64,000 nucleotides of DNA from Citrobacter sp. 18056 (GTDB lineage: Bacteria; Pseudomonadota; Gammaproteobacteria; Enterobacterales; Enterobacteriaceae). Positions 1 to 7,999 of this stretch are shown one piece after another. The stretch spans positions 124,001 to 188,000 of the forward strand of contig CACSJR010000012.1 in NCBI GenBank assembly GCA_902706235.1. Direction: 5' to 3'. A model generated the notes under the pieces. That model ran no database searches. It saw only the letters and a list, made by a program, of their open reading frames with translations, and had not been told where the DNA came from. A program made the position numbers and the translations under genes. Each line of letters begins with the position of its first letter. The stretch's first letter is position 1.

Positions 1-30
1 TAATAAATTTAGAGTGTGTTCAGGTGTAAC

Positions 31-669
31 ATGAAAGCCAATTTTGAGAATATCCACCATTATTATCAATCGCTGGAGTTGGGGCGCTATATAGATGATA
101 TTTGCATTGGCGGTGATGTTTTCACTCTTGCGCCTGCAGATTATATCAAAATCCTGCCCGGTTTTATTTATATTGTTCTTAATGGTTCAGTGGCAATTTC
201 TCATAAAGCTAATGAGCTGACCGTGGGTAATACGATTGAGTATATGCCTATCGGGCTGATGGAGGAGTATTGTCCACTTTTAAATTTTGAATATAAATGC
301 ATGACACCTGTGACCGCTGTGAAGATACCGTGCGAGGCATTTACCGCGCTATTTTATCAGAGTCCAGAACACATGAGTGTGCTGTCGAAAATTCTGGTTT
401 TTATGACGATATTTTCACTGGAATTGCTTGCGGAAAGAAAACAGTTAACCAGTTATCAAACCATAAAACCGATGCTGCATCGCTACCTTTATAGAACGCG
501 GACGTTTGAGAATGAAAAGGAAGGGCTGGCGAATTTTATTATACGCCGCACGAAACTCTCCAGGACGCATGTCTTCCGTGTACTCGCGGATCTCAAAGAG
601 GGCGGGTACATCACAATGGAAAAAGGAAAGTTGATTTCAATTGATAAAACGCTACCTGAAGATTATTGA
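31..669 (+). CDS. Crp-like winged-helix transcriptional regulator (IprA-like)
   Basis: Protein of about 212 residues with an N-terminal beta-rich region resembling a cyclic-nucleotide-binding fold and a C-terminal winged helix (around residues 165-200, containing RRTKLSRTHVFRVLADLKEGG). This layout matches the helix-turn-helix IprA/YaiV type of enterobacterial regulators, which lack a recognisable cAMP pocket. The ATG at 31 is preferred over the upstream GTG at 16 because AGG lies at a workable distance before it. It precedes the EAL phosphodiesterase gene by about 250 bases in the same direction, so it may regulate that gene. The family call rests on architecture and a few motifs; the target is unknown. 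Confidence 0.7.
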   Translation: MKANFENIHHYYQSLELGRYIDDICIGGDVFTLAPADYIKILPGFIYIVLNGSVAISHKANELTVGNTIEYMPIGLMEEYCPLLNFEYKCMTPVTAVKIPCEAFTALFYQSPEHMSVLSKILVFMTIFSLELLAERKQLTSYQTIKPMLHRYLYRTRTFENEKEGLANFIIRRTKLSRTHVFRVLADLKEGGYITMEKGKLISIDKTLPEDY

Positions 670-917
670 TTCAGCTTACGGTATATTCTTAAACTCAGCC
701 AGGCTCTCGTTCCGCTCAAAAAAATCGCCTAACTCAGGATTTACTCAGAGTATTCTTGCTTTTACCGCACAGAATGTCAGGACCCAAACAATCGTTTGTG
801 TCCTAATTGTATGCTCAATAAACATTAATTCCTGAAAATGAATCAAGCTAATTCCTGCTCCCTCTATCGTGCGTGCGTGTCGAGATGTTCTTGGTCATTT
901 ATTTTAGTGACAACGGC

Positions 918-3500
918 ATGAAAAACACGATTTCCCACAGTAAATATCCCGTATCGCTGGCCTGTGCTTTAGCCGGGCTTGCCATCGTATCATTTTGTAT
1001 CGCCGGTGCGATGCTGGCGATGTTTGTCAGCACCGGCATGGATGAGACTATCCGTTATACCGGCGAGAGACTCATTCAGTCCAGCGGGGCAAATGTCGTG
1101 CAAACGCTGGAAGACTACATGGATCTTCCGACCGTCACCAACCAGCTTTTTGCACGGACCTTCGAGAACAGTGACCTCGATGCGTTAAGTGCCACGCAGG
1201 TTACAGAAACCTTAAAGCAGCTGATCAGAACCGATCGCTTTGGCCATGTTTCGGTCGACAGAGTCTCATTCACCACGCCTGACGGGAATTATGTTGCGTT
1301 CAATCGTCTTGATGTTAATAACAAAAAAATCATCAACATGGAGAAGACGTCTGGGGATGCACATAACATTCTGAACGTCTATGAAGGGTCGACGGAGTAC
1401 TCCCGGGTTGTTAAAACGATATATGATTTCAACAAGTTAGTTCAGCCGTGGCTTGAAAAAGCAGAGCAGTCTAAAAAGTCATTCTGGTCCCGTATTTATC
1501 CGCGTTCATATAACAAAAATGACAGAATGTTGGCATACAGAACGCCGGTATATAACCGCGCAGGAAAACTGCTGGGGGTTATTTCCTCGGAGATTATGCC
1601 CGATAGCATGAGCCGCTATGTCTGTGAGGTGTTGCCTTTTAAAGACAACACCATACTGATAACTGGCAGCGATAATAATATTGTCTCGTCGTCAGAAATG
1701 CCGATAACGCCTGCGCTCATGCAGCCTGAACTGGCAAGCGCGGCAAAAGAGCATCACCAGGCCGACGGAAAGAGACTGACAACCAAAGAGTTGCGTCAGC
1801 TTTTAACGCCTGAAATTATGGAAAAGAGCACCCATCAGGGCAGTCCGACAGAGATTACCTCAGGTAAAGGCGATAAATATATTGTTCATACCATAAAATA
1901 CGGCAGCACCGATCGGGAACTTCACGGCCACGTCCTGCTGATAACCTCGCAGGACTCGTTGTCGGGCAGCATCAAGAAAACGATTATTGCGTTTGCTGTC
2001 AAAATTATGGGGTTGTTCGCCATTGTGTATCTCATTGCGGCCATTGTTCTGCGAAACTTTTTCAGTCCGCTTAACACTATCATTGGCAAAAACAAAGACC
2101 TGCTAAACATGCAGTGGAAGCCGGAGGAGAACAAAAGACTGTTCCCGGAGGTGGCGACGCTAGATTCCAGTTTCTTCAGGCTTTCCCATGAGTTGGCCGC
2201 CCGCACCGAGAAGCACCGTAAGCTGGTTGAGGAAGACAACCTGACTGGCCTGCCAACGCGCGCCGGGCTGCTCAGTAAGCCTGAGTCTTACGAAGGCAAA
2301 AACTTGCTTGCCCGTATTCACGTGAGCAATGCCGCAAATATTGCCCGGGTAATGGGGCTTGAGTATTCCGGCCGTTTCCTGCGTAGTTTTGTCAGCCGAA
2401 TGAAGAATACCCTTCCAGGCGGAACGCTGCTGTGTCGTGATGACTATGGCAGCTTCCTGGCGATATTCCCTGAGGTTTACGAACAAAAAGATTTGATGTT
2501 CTTTGAGGATATCTTGCAGTCACTGTTCCTTGATATTAAATCCGATGGCGACGCTGAAACTGAACGCTACTGCTTTATCGGGAATTCCGGGATGTTCTTT
2601 GGGCACATGACTCAGGAACGAATGCCGGAAGTGATTTTGAATTCAGGGATAGCCGTGCAGCATGCTGAAAAAATAGGTAATGGTAAGTCGCTGGTCTTTG
2701 TGCAGGAAATGCAGGATCAGGGGCTTGAGAATATTCGTCTGCATGAAAAATTACAGCATGCTATCGCCAACGATGAATTCCATATCGTGATGCAGCCGAT
2801 CATTAACCTCGATAATCAGAATAGCTGCAATGAAGGTGAGAGCCTGATTCGCTGGCAAACGCCGGACGAAGGGTTTATCTCGCCGATCAAGTTCATAAGC
2901 CTTGCGGAAGAGTCGGGACTGATCATTCCGATTGGGCGTTGGGTGATCGCCGAATCCTGTAAGCAGCTGGCGAAGTTTATCGCGCGCGGGGGTCCGAAAG
3001 ATTTCAAACTGCACGTCAATATTTCAGCAATACAGCTGCAGCAGCCCGATTTTGCTTCGCATTTGTTCACCTGTATTCAGGAGAACGAACTGATGAACGG
3101 CAACATCTGCGTGGAAATCACCGAAAGTACGCTAATGAAACATACCGATCAGATTGTCGATACGCTTAAGTATCTGCGCCGCCTGGGCGTGACCGTGGCG
3201 ATTGATGATTTCGGTTCCGGCTATTCGAGCCTCTCTTATTTGCACTCTTTCCCGTTCGACTGCCTGAAAATCGACAGAACATTTGTCTCTGACATTCTGA
3301 CTAATGAGAAGAACGCGGCGGTGGTTTCGTCAGTGCTGACGCTCGCCAAAAGCTTTAACGTGCCGCTGGTGGCTGAGGGCGTGGAGACGCTGGAGATGGC
3401 TGAGAAGCTTCAGGAAATGGGATGTGAACTGGTGCAGGGATACTACTTCTCCAGGCCACTTCCCTTTGATGACTTTACGGCAGCGGTGAATCGAGGCTGA
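918..3500 (+). CDS. Membrane-anchored cyclic-di-GMP phosphodiesterase, degenerate GGDEF plus EAL
   Basis: About 860 residues. Order: short cytoplasmic tail, membrane segment (about 12-37), a long periplasmic sensor region (about 38-350, Cache-like), a second membrane segment (about 355-378), a GGDEF-like domain from DNLTGLPTR (about 440), and a C-terminal EAL domain. The GGDEF signature is replaced by RDDYGSF, so cyclase activity is unlikely. The EAL domain keeps its core: ESLIRW in place of EALLRW, HVNIS, EITES, IDDFGSGYSSL, LKIDRTFV, AEGVET and QGYYFSRPLP, so hydrolysis of cyclic di-GMP is expected. I chose the ATG at 918 (MKNTISHSK) because it puts a basic tail before the first membrane helix; an in-frame GTG lies at 873. 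The periplasmic ligand is unknown. Confidence 0.88.
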   Translation: MKNTISHSKYPVSLACALAGLAIVSFCIAGAMLAMFVSTGMDETIRYTGERLIQSSGANVVQTLEDYMDLPTVTNQLFARTFENSDLDALSATQVTETLKQLIRTDRFGHVSVDRVSFTTPDGNYVAFNRLDVNNKKIINMEKTSGDAHNILNVYEGSTEYSRVVKTIYDFNKLVQPWLEKAEQSKKSFWSRIYPRSYNKNDRMLAYRTPVYNRAGKLLGVISSEIMPDSMSRYVCEVLPFKDNTILITGSDNNIVSSSEMPITPALMQPELASAAKEHHQADGKRLTTKELRQLLTPEIMEKSTHQGSPTEITSGKGDKYIVHTIKYGSTDRELHGHVLLITSQDSLSGSIKKTIIAFAVKIMGLFAIVYLIAAIVLRNFFSPLNTIIGKNKDLLNMQWKPEENKRLFPEVATLDSSFFRLSHELAARTEKHRKLVEEDNLTGLPTRAGLLSKPESYEGKNLLARIHVSNAANIARVMGLEYSGRFLRSFVSRMKNTLPGGTLLCRDDYGSFLAIFPEVYEQKDLMFFEDILQSLFLDIKSDGDAETERYCFIGNSGMFFGHMTQERMPEVILNSGIAVQHAEKIGNGKSLVFVQEMQDQGLENIRLHEKLQHAIANDEFHIVMQPIINLDNQNSCNEGESLIRWQTPDEGFISPIKFISLAEESGLIIPIGRWVIAESCKQLAKFIARGGPKDFKLHVNISAIQLQQPDFASHLFTCIQENELMNGNICVEITESTLMKHTDQIVDTLKYLRRLGVTVAIDDFGSGYSSLSYLHSFPFDCLKIDRTFVSDILTNEKNAAVVSSVLTLAKSFNVPLVAEGVETLEMAEKLQEMGCELVQGYYFSRPLPFDDFTAAVNRG

Positions 3501-3507
3501 CGGCGCG

Positions 3508-3750
3508 TTATTCGTCGACCAGCCACATGTCCGCTTCTTCGAACATTTCCTGAACGGCGCGGCTAATCTGTTCCTTTTCATGTTTGCTGGCGTCGGTGTT
3601 GATTGCCGGCAGCGTCATCATTGGCTTAACGCGAATGTCTGCGTCGGGGAATATCTGATGAACGCGCCGGGTGAGTTCACTCAGAATTTTTTCTTGTGCG
3701 CCAGGCAAGCCTGCGAAATTGCGTTTGTCATAAATCAGTTCGACGAACAT
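3508..3750 (-). CDS. DinI-like SOS-response protein
   Basis: Protein of 80 residues matching the DinI/MsgA family in length and pattern: an N-terminal strand MFVELIYDKRN, ELTRRVHQIFPDADIRVKP in the middle, and the acidic C-terminal helix QEMFEEADMWLVDE (compare WESADDWFVSE in E. coli DinI). DinI proteins bind RecA and modulate LexA and UmuD cleavage. The ATG at 3750 follows AAGGAAG at good spacing; a GTG at 3756 is less likely. Two LexA boxes stand immediately upstream. The gene converges on the EAL gene with a 7-base gap. It is a DinI paralogue rather than clearly dinI itself. Confidence 0.88.
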   Translation of the reverse strand: MFVELIYDKRNFAGLPGAQEKILSELTRRVHQIFPDADIRVKPMMTLPAINTDASKHEKEQISRAVQEMFEEADMWLVDE

Positions 3751-3766
3751 TACCACTTCCTTTGTA

Positions 3767-3805
3767 CTGTTTAGATGTACAGTTTTATACTGTATGGATA
3801 TTCAG
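3767..3805 (-). promoter_or_regulatory. Two tandem LexA (SOS) boxes upstream of the dinI-like gene
   Basis: Positions 3767-3782 read CTGTTTAGATGTACAG, a full match to the LexA core CTGT-N8-ACAG. Positions 3790-3805 read CTGTATGGATATTCAG, which keeps CTG-N10-CAG with one deviation. They lie 17 and 40 bases before the dinI-like start codon, where bound LexA would block its promoter. The motif is read directly from the sequence; regulation is inferred from the established LexA consensus. Confidence 0.85.
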
Positions 3806-3948
3806 TGTCAAGGCCAGAGTGGCGGCACCCGGCACAAGTATGTTCTGGTAAAGCCGTTGAGGGAGTGCTGTAGCATTAATGACTTAGCGGAAACTCGCGA
3901 GGGCTGGCAAAATCGCGACTACGTTTAAAACGATAAAAAGTGGCCATC

Positions 3949-4380
3949 ATGAAAAAAAGTGCACTCATCGCAGTCAGTTTTCTGTTTCTCGCTAGCCAGT
4001 CTAGTTTTGCCGGAAGCAAAACCCTGGTGGAATACGGCGTGGTTCAACAGAGCCGTGTCATCAGCCAGGCTAATGGGCAGTATCATCCTTTACGGACTGT
4101 GGCGGCAGGGGCGTTAGGCGGCGTCGTTGGCCACCAGTTCGGGAATGGTAAAGGCAAGACCGCAATGACCGCAGCTGGCGCACTCGCCGGGGCAGGGGCG
4201 TCGCGTTACCATCAAAGCACGCAGCAGGCGCCACAGCAGGTCGATTTACTGATCAAAACCGAATCAGGTGCCACTATCGACGTGGTCCAGTCGTACACCG
4301 GCGGTGTGGTGTTTAATCCCGGCGACAAAGTTCGCATCCTGACCAGAGGCTCAGATACCACGGTCGATAAATCTTTGTAA
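3949..4380 (+). CDS. Glycine-zipper 2TM-domain envelope protein
   Basis: Protein of 143 residues with a signal peptide (MKKSALIAVSFLFLASQSSFA, cleavage after about residue 21) and a central glycine-zipper segment (around residues 50-85: AAGALGGVVGHQFGNGKG then AAGALAGAGASRYH), typical of SlyB/YcfJ-type outer-membrane proteins. The C-terminal 50 residues are predicted beta-rich. There is no lipobox, so it is probably periplasmic or integrated in the outer membrane rather than a lipoprotein. The ATG at 3949 is chosen over the GTG at 3940 because it begins the classic basic MKK signal sequence. It ends at an intrinsic terminator. Function beyond the family is unknown. Confidence 0.75.
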   Translation: MKKSALIAVSFLFLASQSSFAGSKTLVEYGVVQQSRVISQANGQYHPLRTVAAGALGGVVGHQFGNGKGKTAMTAAGALAGAGASRYHQSTQQAPQQVDLLIKTESGATIDVVQSYTGGVVFNPGDKVRILTRGSDTTVDKSL

Positions 4381-4402
4381 AAGCGCGCTATCGCAGATAA
4401 CA

Positions 4403-4431
4403 AAAACGGGAACCTTTGGGTTCCCGTTTTT
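4403..4431. terminator. Bidirectional intrinsic terminator
   Basis: A stem AAAACGGGAACC / GGGTTCCCGTTTT with a TTT loop is followed by a T-run on the plus strand, and the leading A-run gives a T-run on the minus strand. It can end both the glycine-zipper gene and the ynfU-like gene. Confidence 0.85.
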
Positions 4432-4497
4432 ATACCTGATGCCTGACTGCGCTCAGGGTAATGCACTAAGCGCGTGCCTCAGCAGTAAGGTGTCTAA

Positions 4498-4668
4498 TTA
4501 CCTGGCAGCGAGCTGCGACGCTGAAAAGAGCGTGCCGCAATAGGGGCAGAGCAAAGGACTATTTTTTTTGATTCTTGATGGACTGTGCATTGATTTCTTA
4601 GCACATTTCGGACATGAACATTCTGCGGGTTGGGAAGGGCGAAGTTGACGATTTTTACGTTCAGCCAT
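4498..4668 (-). CDS. ynfU: YnfU-like small zinc-ribbon protein
   Basis: A 56-residue reading frame starting MAERKNRQLRPSQPAECSC. It has two Cys-x2-Cys knuckles (CPKC near residue 20 and CPYC near residue 41) spaced as in a zinc ribbon. Length, the MAERKN start, the CSCPKC motif and the second knuckle all match E. coli YnfU (56 residues), an uncharacterised zinc-binding protein. It is divergent from the cold-shock gene and shares the 308-base intergenic region with it. A longer overlapping frame on the same strand (4494-4727) lacks these features. Confidence 0.78.
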   Translation of the reverse strand: MAERKNRQLRPSQPAECSCPKCAKKSMHSPSRIKKNSPLLCPYCGTLFSASQLAAR

Positions 4669-4826
4669 GTGTATTCCTTATATGTTGGCGCAAAACAATA
4701 CCTCAATAGCACGCGAAAAGCCCTCATTCATTTTTTTATTTTTAACAATGCAGACTTTTCCCGGCCCTGACAAATCTTTTGAGATAAGCCTTGCTAAAAA
4801 AAATTAATCGTGCGTTAATGCTCTAT

Positions 4827-4976
4827 CGGTTTGAACATACACGTTATCTGAAACAGTTCTCTTAAGTCGTCCTCATCATTTTCTCTCCTTGATGTACCTT
4901 CTTCAGTTTTCTTAGAAACAACAGGTTTTCAAACCAACACAGCCTGCGGGCGATATAATAATTAAAGGTAAAAAAC
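4827..4976 (+). promoter_or_regulatory. Cold-shock gene promoter and about 150-nt leader with cold box
   Basis: Positions 4827-4841 read CGGTTTGAACATACA, close to the cspA-family cold box (GGTTTGACGTACA as I recall it). A possible -35 TTGCTA (4791-4796) and -10 TTAATG (4815-4820) would start transcription near 4827, giving a leader of about 150 bases. That is the length expected of the thermosensing leaders of the cspA family. The leader ends with AAAGGT before the ATG at 4977. Promoter positions are inferred by eye. Confidence 0.6.
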
Positions 4977-5189
4977 ATGTCTAACCAAATGACTGGTATT
5001 GTTAAATGGTTTAATGCTGAAAAAGGTTTCGGCTTTATTACTCCAAAAGACGGAAGCAAAGATGTCTTCGTACATTTCTCTGCTATCCAGAGCAACGATT
5101 TCCGTACTCTGTATGAAAATCAACAAGTTGAATTCTCCGTTGAAGCAGGTCCTAAAGGTCCTTCCGCTGTCAACGTGGTACCGCACTGA
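4977..5189 (+). CDS. CspA-family cold-shock protein
   Basis: A 70-residue single cold-shock domain. RNP1 (KGFGFITP) and RNP2 (DVFVHFSAI) are intact, flanked by [13 protein letters not shown] and the C-terminal [17 protein letters not shown]. It binds single-stranded RNA or DNA and acts as an RNA chaperone in the cytoplasm. Sequence and length place it with CspA/CspB/CspG/CspI; I cannot say which E. coli paralogue is the ortholog. The long leader with a cold box and the downstream ymcF-like gene suggest cold induction, as for E. coli cspG and cspB. Confidence 0.95.
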   Translation: MSNQMTGIVKWFNAEKGFGFITPKDGSKDVFVHFSAIQSNDFRTLYENQQVEFSVEAGPKGPSAVNVVPH

Positions 5190-5199
5190 GGGCCTGACT

Positions 5200-5394
5200 A
5201 TTACTGACTCAATTCACTTCCGCTGCCCTTGCTGCCACGGTTCGCAATATCGGACTTCATCTTTCGATGTTACTGAAAAAAATCCGTTCGGTGCAAAATG
5301 TATTTTTTGCAAATCAGCAATGATCACCGCCGATAATATTTACACTTGGCAACGTCCTGTTTCTGTTTCCACTATTACCGAAATCAGAAAATAA
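5200..5394 (+). CDS. ymcF: YmcF/YnfQ-like cold-shock-associated microprotein, probable ATT start
   Basis: An open frame just after the csp stop encodes a protein whose body (HFRCPCCHGSQYRTS, then GAKCIFCKSAMIT) closely matches E. coli YmcF, a small zinc-ribbon-like protein with CPCC and CIFC knuckles. There is no ATG, GTG or TTG between the csp stop and the conserved region. An ATT at 5200 lies 8 bases after GAGG (5188-5191) and gives M-TDSIHFRCP, aligning with MTQHLHFRCP of YmcF; this yields 64 residues. YmcF and YnfQ in E. coli are reported, as I recall, as cold-shock proteins with non-AUG starts. A CTG at 5194 is too close to the ribosome site. Confidence 0.75.
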   Translation: MTDSIHFRCPCCHGSQYRTSSFDVTEKNPFGAKCIFCKSAMITADNIYTWQRPVSVSTITEIRK

Positions 5395-5466
5395 TACGAC
5401 GATGCTATCAGATAAATACTATTTTAATTAGGACAGGTGACAGACTTACATCCATCCGGAGAACGA

Positions 5467-5694
5467 ATGAAAAAAGTGCTCGTGTTTTTTAACGCCGAAC
5501 CTCTGACCGTTGTCTCCGTTATGCCTGATGAAACGTCAATACGTTGTGAATATCCGAACGGTGAGGAGGCAAATTTGATAATCATGTCTGCCAGTTTTCC
5601 CTCTCTGACCGGCGATCACAATGTAATTCATGTCGCTACAGACAGAGAACTTGCTGCAGAAGATATTCTCAAAGCAGCCGAAAAGTACCTGTAA
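5467..5694 (+). CDS. Hypothetical 75-residue protein in the cold-shock unit
   Basis: Starts MKKVLVFFNAEPLTVVSVMP. The ATG at 5467 follows GGAG at 6 bases; a GTG at 5437 would add ten residues but has a poorer context. The protein is small and soluble with an acidic C-terminal helix (ELAAEDILKAAEKYL), and no signal peptide, membrane segment or cysteine knuckle is seen. It lies 72 bases after the ymcF-like gene with no terminator between and is followed by a strong terminator. It may therefore be cotranscribed with csp. I do not recognise the family. Confidence 0.6.
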   Translation: MKKVLVFFNAEPLTVVSVMPDETSIRCEYPNGEEANLIIMSASFPSLTGDHNVIHVATDRELAAEDILKAAEKYL

Positions 5695-5710
5695 AACTGA
5701 TTGTCCAGAT

Positions 5711-5733
5711 AACCGCCCAATGGGCGGTTTTTT
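5711..5733 (+). terminator. Intrinsic terminator of the csp unit
   Basis: The stem AACCGCCC / GGGCGGTT with an AAT loop is followed by seven T residues, 17 bases after the 75-residue gene. It is a textbook rho-independent terminator. Confidence 0.92.
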
Positions 5734-5757
5734 TATGCCTGTCATTCAGGAGCATTG

Positions 5758-6153
5758 TTAGCTAAAAAGCTTCCCTTTCAGCAGTCCCATGCCTTCAGAC
5801 AGCAGGTCTTGTTGCTGATTAACCTGTCCGTCAGGTGACAACGTATCGACGACCTTCGGTAAATGCTCGGCAATCAGGTTCGACGCACTTTGCGTGTCGA
5901 TGCCCAGTTTGGCAGCGAGATCCGCAACGGCAGGGGAGCCCAGCGCGGACGTTATCTGGTCACCCGATACCGGCTGGTTTGTGCCGGTGCTTATCCAGGA
6001 TTCAACCACTGCACCCAATCCACCCTGCTGAAATTTTGCCAGTAGCCCGGATACGCCGCCTTGCTCGTTAATCCACGTTAATATCGCCTGATAGGTACCA
6101 GCCTGTCCGTCCTGACCACCGAACATGCCTGCCACCTGGTCGAATAAACTCAT
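5758..6153 (-). CDS. YidB-family (DUF937) protein
   Basis: About 131 residues, beginning MSLFDQVAGMFGGQDG and rich in Gly and Gln. It has the DUF937 features: a helical N-terminus, GGVSGLLAKFQQGGLG around residue 33, then VSGDQITSALGSPAVADLAAKLGID. E. coli YidB is the closest named relative; function is unknown. The ATG at 6153 follows AGGA at 8 bases and matches the family start MSLFD; the upstream in-frame start at 6168 is unlikely. No signal peptide is apparent. Confidence 0.82.
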   Translation of the reverse strand: MSLFDQVAGMFGGQDGQAGTYQAILTWINEQGGVSGLLAKFQQGGLGAVVESWISTGTNQPVSGDQITSALGSPAVADLAAKLGIDTQSASNLIAEHLPKVVDTLSPDGQVNQQQDLLSEGMGLLKGKLFS

Positions 6154-6432
6154 AATGTCATTCCTCACTGTTCACTGCGTGAATTCATCGGCCTAAACCG
6201 AAGTGCGTTTAGCGGGATGAGTCAAAATAATGCGAGGCGAGCCTCACAACACTTAAGTATAAAACACCCATCTGGGTTCTGTTTTTCTTTACCTGGAGGG
6301 CAGGAGAGAAGGGCTGTCAGGGCCATTCGCTGCTAAAAAGAGCAGCCGTACAGTTATAGACTAAAAACAGATATCCGCCGGGTTAATTTAGTGCTAAAAC
6401 TGCGCCGGAAAATCCCATCAGAGAAGTCTGTA

Positions 6433-6693
6433 ATGCAGCCGGAACAATTTAAAACAAAGAACTGTAAGCGCTTTATTCTGGCGGTCGCCGTCATCTTTGT
6501 CATCGCGTTGATGCTTGTGGGACATGCCACATTTGGCGGGGTAGCCGAGGAGTACGATTTGCCGTATTACGTCTGGTCTAATTCGATGTTCATTATGCAG
6601 GCTGCGATGGTGCTGGTGTACAGCATCGTTTTCACGCTGCTGTGCTCCATTCCGCTGGGATTCATTCTGTTAGAGCCTGACCGCGACCAATAG
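6433..6693 (+). CDS. Small two-helix membrane protein (DUF2534-like)
   Basis: About 86 residues with two clear membrane helices (ILAVAVIFVIALMLVG near residues 15-30 and AAMVLVYSIVFTLLCSIPLGF near 57-77). They are separated by a short loop containing GGVAEEYDLPYYVW. The pattern fits the DUF2534 family of enterobacterial inner-membrane proteins, recalled from memory. An upstream in-frame TTG/GTG-type start at 6391 would add 14 basic residues; the ATG at 6433 (MQPEQFKTKN) looks more natural. No function can be assigned. Confidence 0.6.
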   Translation: MQPEQFKTKNCKRFILAVAVIFVIALMLVGHATFGGVAEEYDLPYYVWSNSMFIMQAAMVLVYSIVFTLLCSIPLGFILLEPDRDQ

Positions 6694-6718
6694 GGGTTTC
6701 ACCCTGAGCGCCGGGCGT

Positions 6719-7726
6719 TCAGGAGGCGATAATCCCCTGCTGACGGGTTTTTTTATCCAGATACATGGCTGCATCGGCCGCCTGAATGGCGCTCTCTGCG
6801 TCCAGCTCATGCGGGTTGACGTCGATGGTGCCAATGCTGGCGCCCGGGTAATTAATCGTGTGGCCGCTCAGCAGATAGTGGCCGCGGATTTGACGGCGCA
6901 GCAGGTCGATAAACGGCGTTTTCTGATCGCTGGACGTGATTTCACAGGCGATGAGAAACTCGTCTCCGCCCAGACGCCCAACGATATCCTCATCGCTCAT
7001 CACCGAGGCCAGTCGCTGGCCTACCTGCATTAAGAATGCATCCCCGGCCTGATGGCCGTGAACATCATTAATTTCTTTAAAATCGTCGAGATCGATAAAT
7101 GCCACCAGGACGTGTGATTGGTTCATCCGCGCACGTTCAAACAAAATGTCGAGGTGCTCATAGACGGCGCGTCGATTGGCAAGGCCCGTCAGCGCATCGG
7201 TGTAGGAGTGAGCGATCAGCGCCTCGTTGGCCTGACGCAGTTGCGTCACCAATGACTCTTTTTCGATGTAGCGGGCAATCAGGCTCGCGAACAGGTGCAG
7301 CACATGTTCGCTGTTAATACTGTAACTGTGCTGGTCGCGGCTGGAGGCGCAGAGCGTGCCATACAGCGAACCATCGGTCAGATGCACGGGCGTGGTGAAA
7401 AAGGTGCTGATCCCCAGGGCCTGTGCGGCATGACAGTCCGGCCAGCGGGTTTCCACGTCATTGCTGAAATAGTGCTGTTCGTCCACAGCGCGTTTGCACA
7501 GCGTTTCATCCCACGGAACGGCGAAACCTTCCGGGATCTGCATCTCGCTGCTGTTGCGGGCATACACGATATGCTGCAAACGGGTCGCCGTATCGATCCT
7601 GGTCAGATAGGTCGACTCCATGTGCGTCACCATCTCCAGCATTTCCAGTAGCTGGCGCACGAGGCTCTCGAGTGATTGTTCGGTGGCGAGGGTTTGTGAG
7701 ACGCGGGCAAGAATAATATCTGACAT
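6719..7726 (-). CDS. dgcP: Diguanylate cyclase, GAF-GGDEF
   Basis: About 335 residues with an N-terminal GAF domain (roughly 18-165) and a C-terminal GGDEF domain beginning SYTDALTGLANRRA, with an intact RLGGDEFL active site near residue 252. It should make cyclic di-GMP from two GTP in the cytoplasm. The start MSDIILARVSQTLATEQSL and the sequence throughout match E. coli DgcP (YeaP), which is polar-localised. The adjacent yoaF gene keeps the E. coli order. The ATG at 7726 is preferred over an upstream in-frame start at 7765. It is one of two cyclic-di-GMP genes in the window and has the opposite activity to the EAL protein at 918. Confidence 0.94.
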   Translation of the reverse strand: MSDIILARVSQTLATEQSLESLVRQLLEMLEMVTHMESTYLTRIDTATRLQHIVYARNSSEMQIPEGFAVPWDETLCKRAVDEQHYFSNDVETRWPDCHAAQALGISTFFTTPVHLTDGSLYGTLCASSRDQHSYSINSEHVLHLFASLIARYIEKESLVTQLRQANEALIAHSYTDALTGLANRRAVYEHLDILFERARMNQSHVLVAFIDLDDFKEINDVHGHQAGDAFLMQVGQRLASVMSDEDIVGRLGGDEFLIACEITSSDQKTPFIDLLRRQIRGHYLLSGHTINYPGASIGTIDVNPHELDAESAIQAADAAMYLDKKTRQQGIIAS

Positions 7727-7999
7727 GACCTGAAAGCTCCCGTGCAGTAACGGCAAAAACTGCACGCTATGCTGAAAATATCGACTATCTAAAAAGAGTA
7801 AACCATGAATACATCACGTTTTATACATCGAATAGGCGAGAATGCGAGACTTCTTGGGCAAAAAACTCATGGATTATGGAATGATGTGTTCTTAGGTCAA
7901 GAACGAGAACGCTCCTAATTTAATTTGCAAAAGTGCAGTTAAAATGAAGAAATAGTAAAGATTAAGGCAAATTAGCCGCGCATAAAGGATGCAATATCA

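Noticed and set aside
641..835. 64-codon frame after the IprA-like gene
   Set aside because: Starts inside the preceding gene with no ribosome site and no family; the region is better read as intergenic.
2160..3070. Long minus-strand open frames inside the EAL gene
   Set aside because: They lie opposite a clear GGDEF/EAL coding sequence and have no domain or ribosome site.
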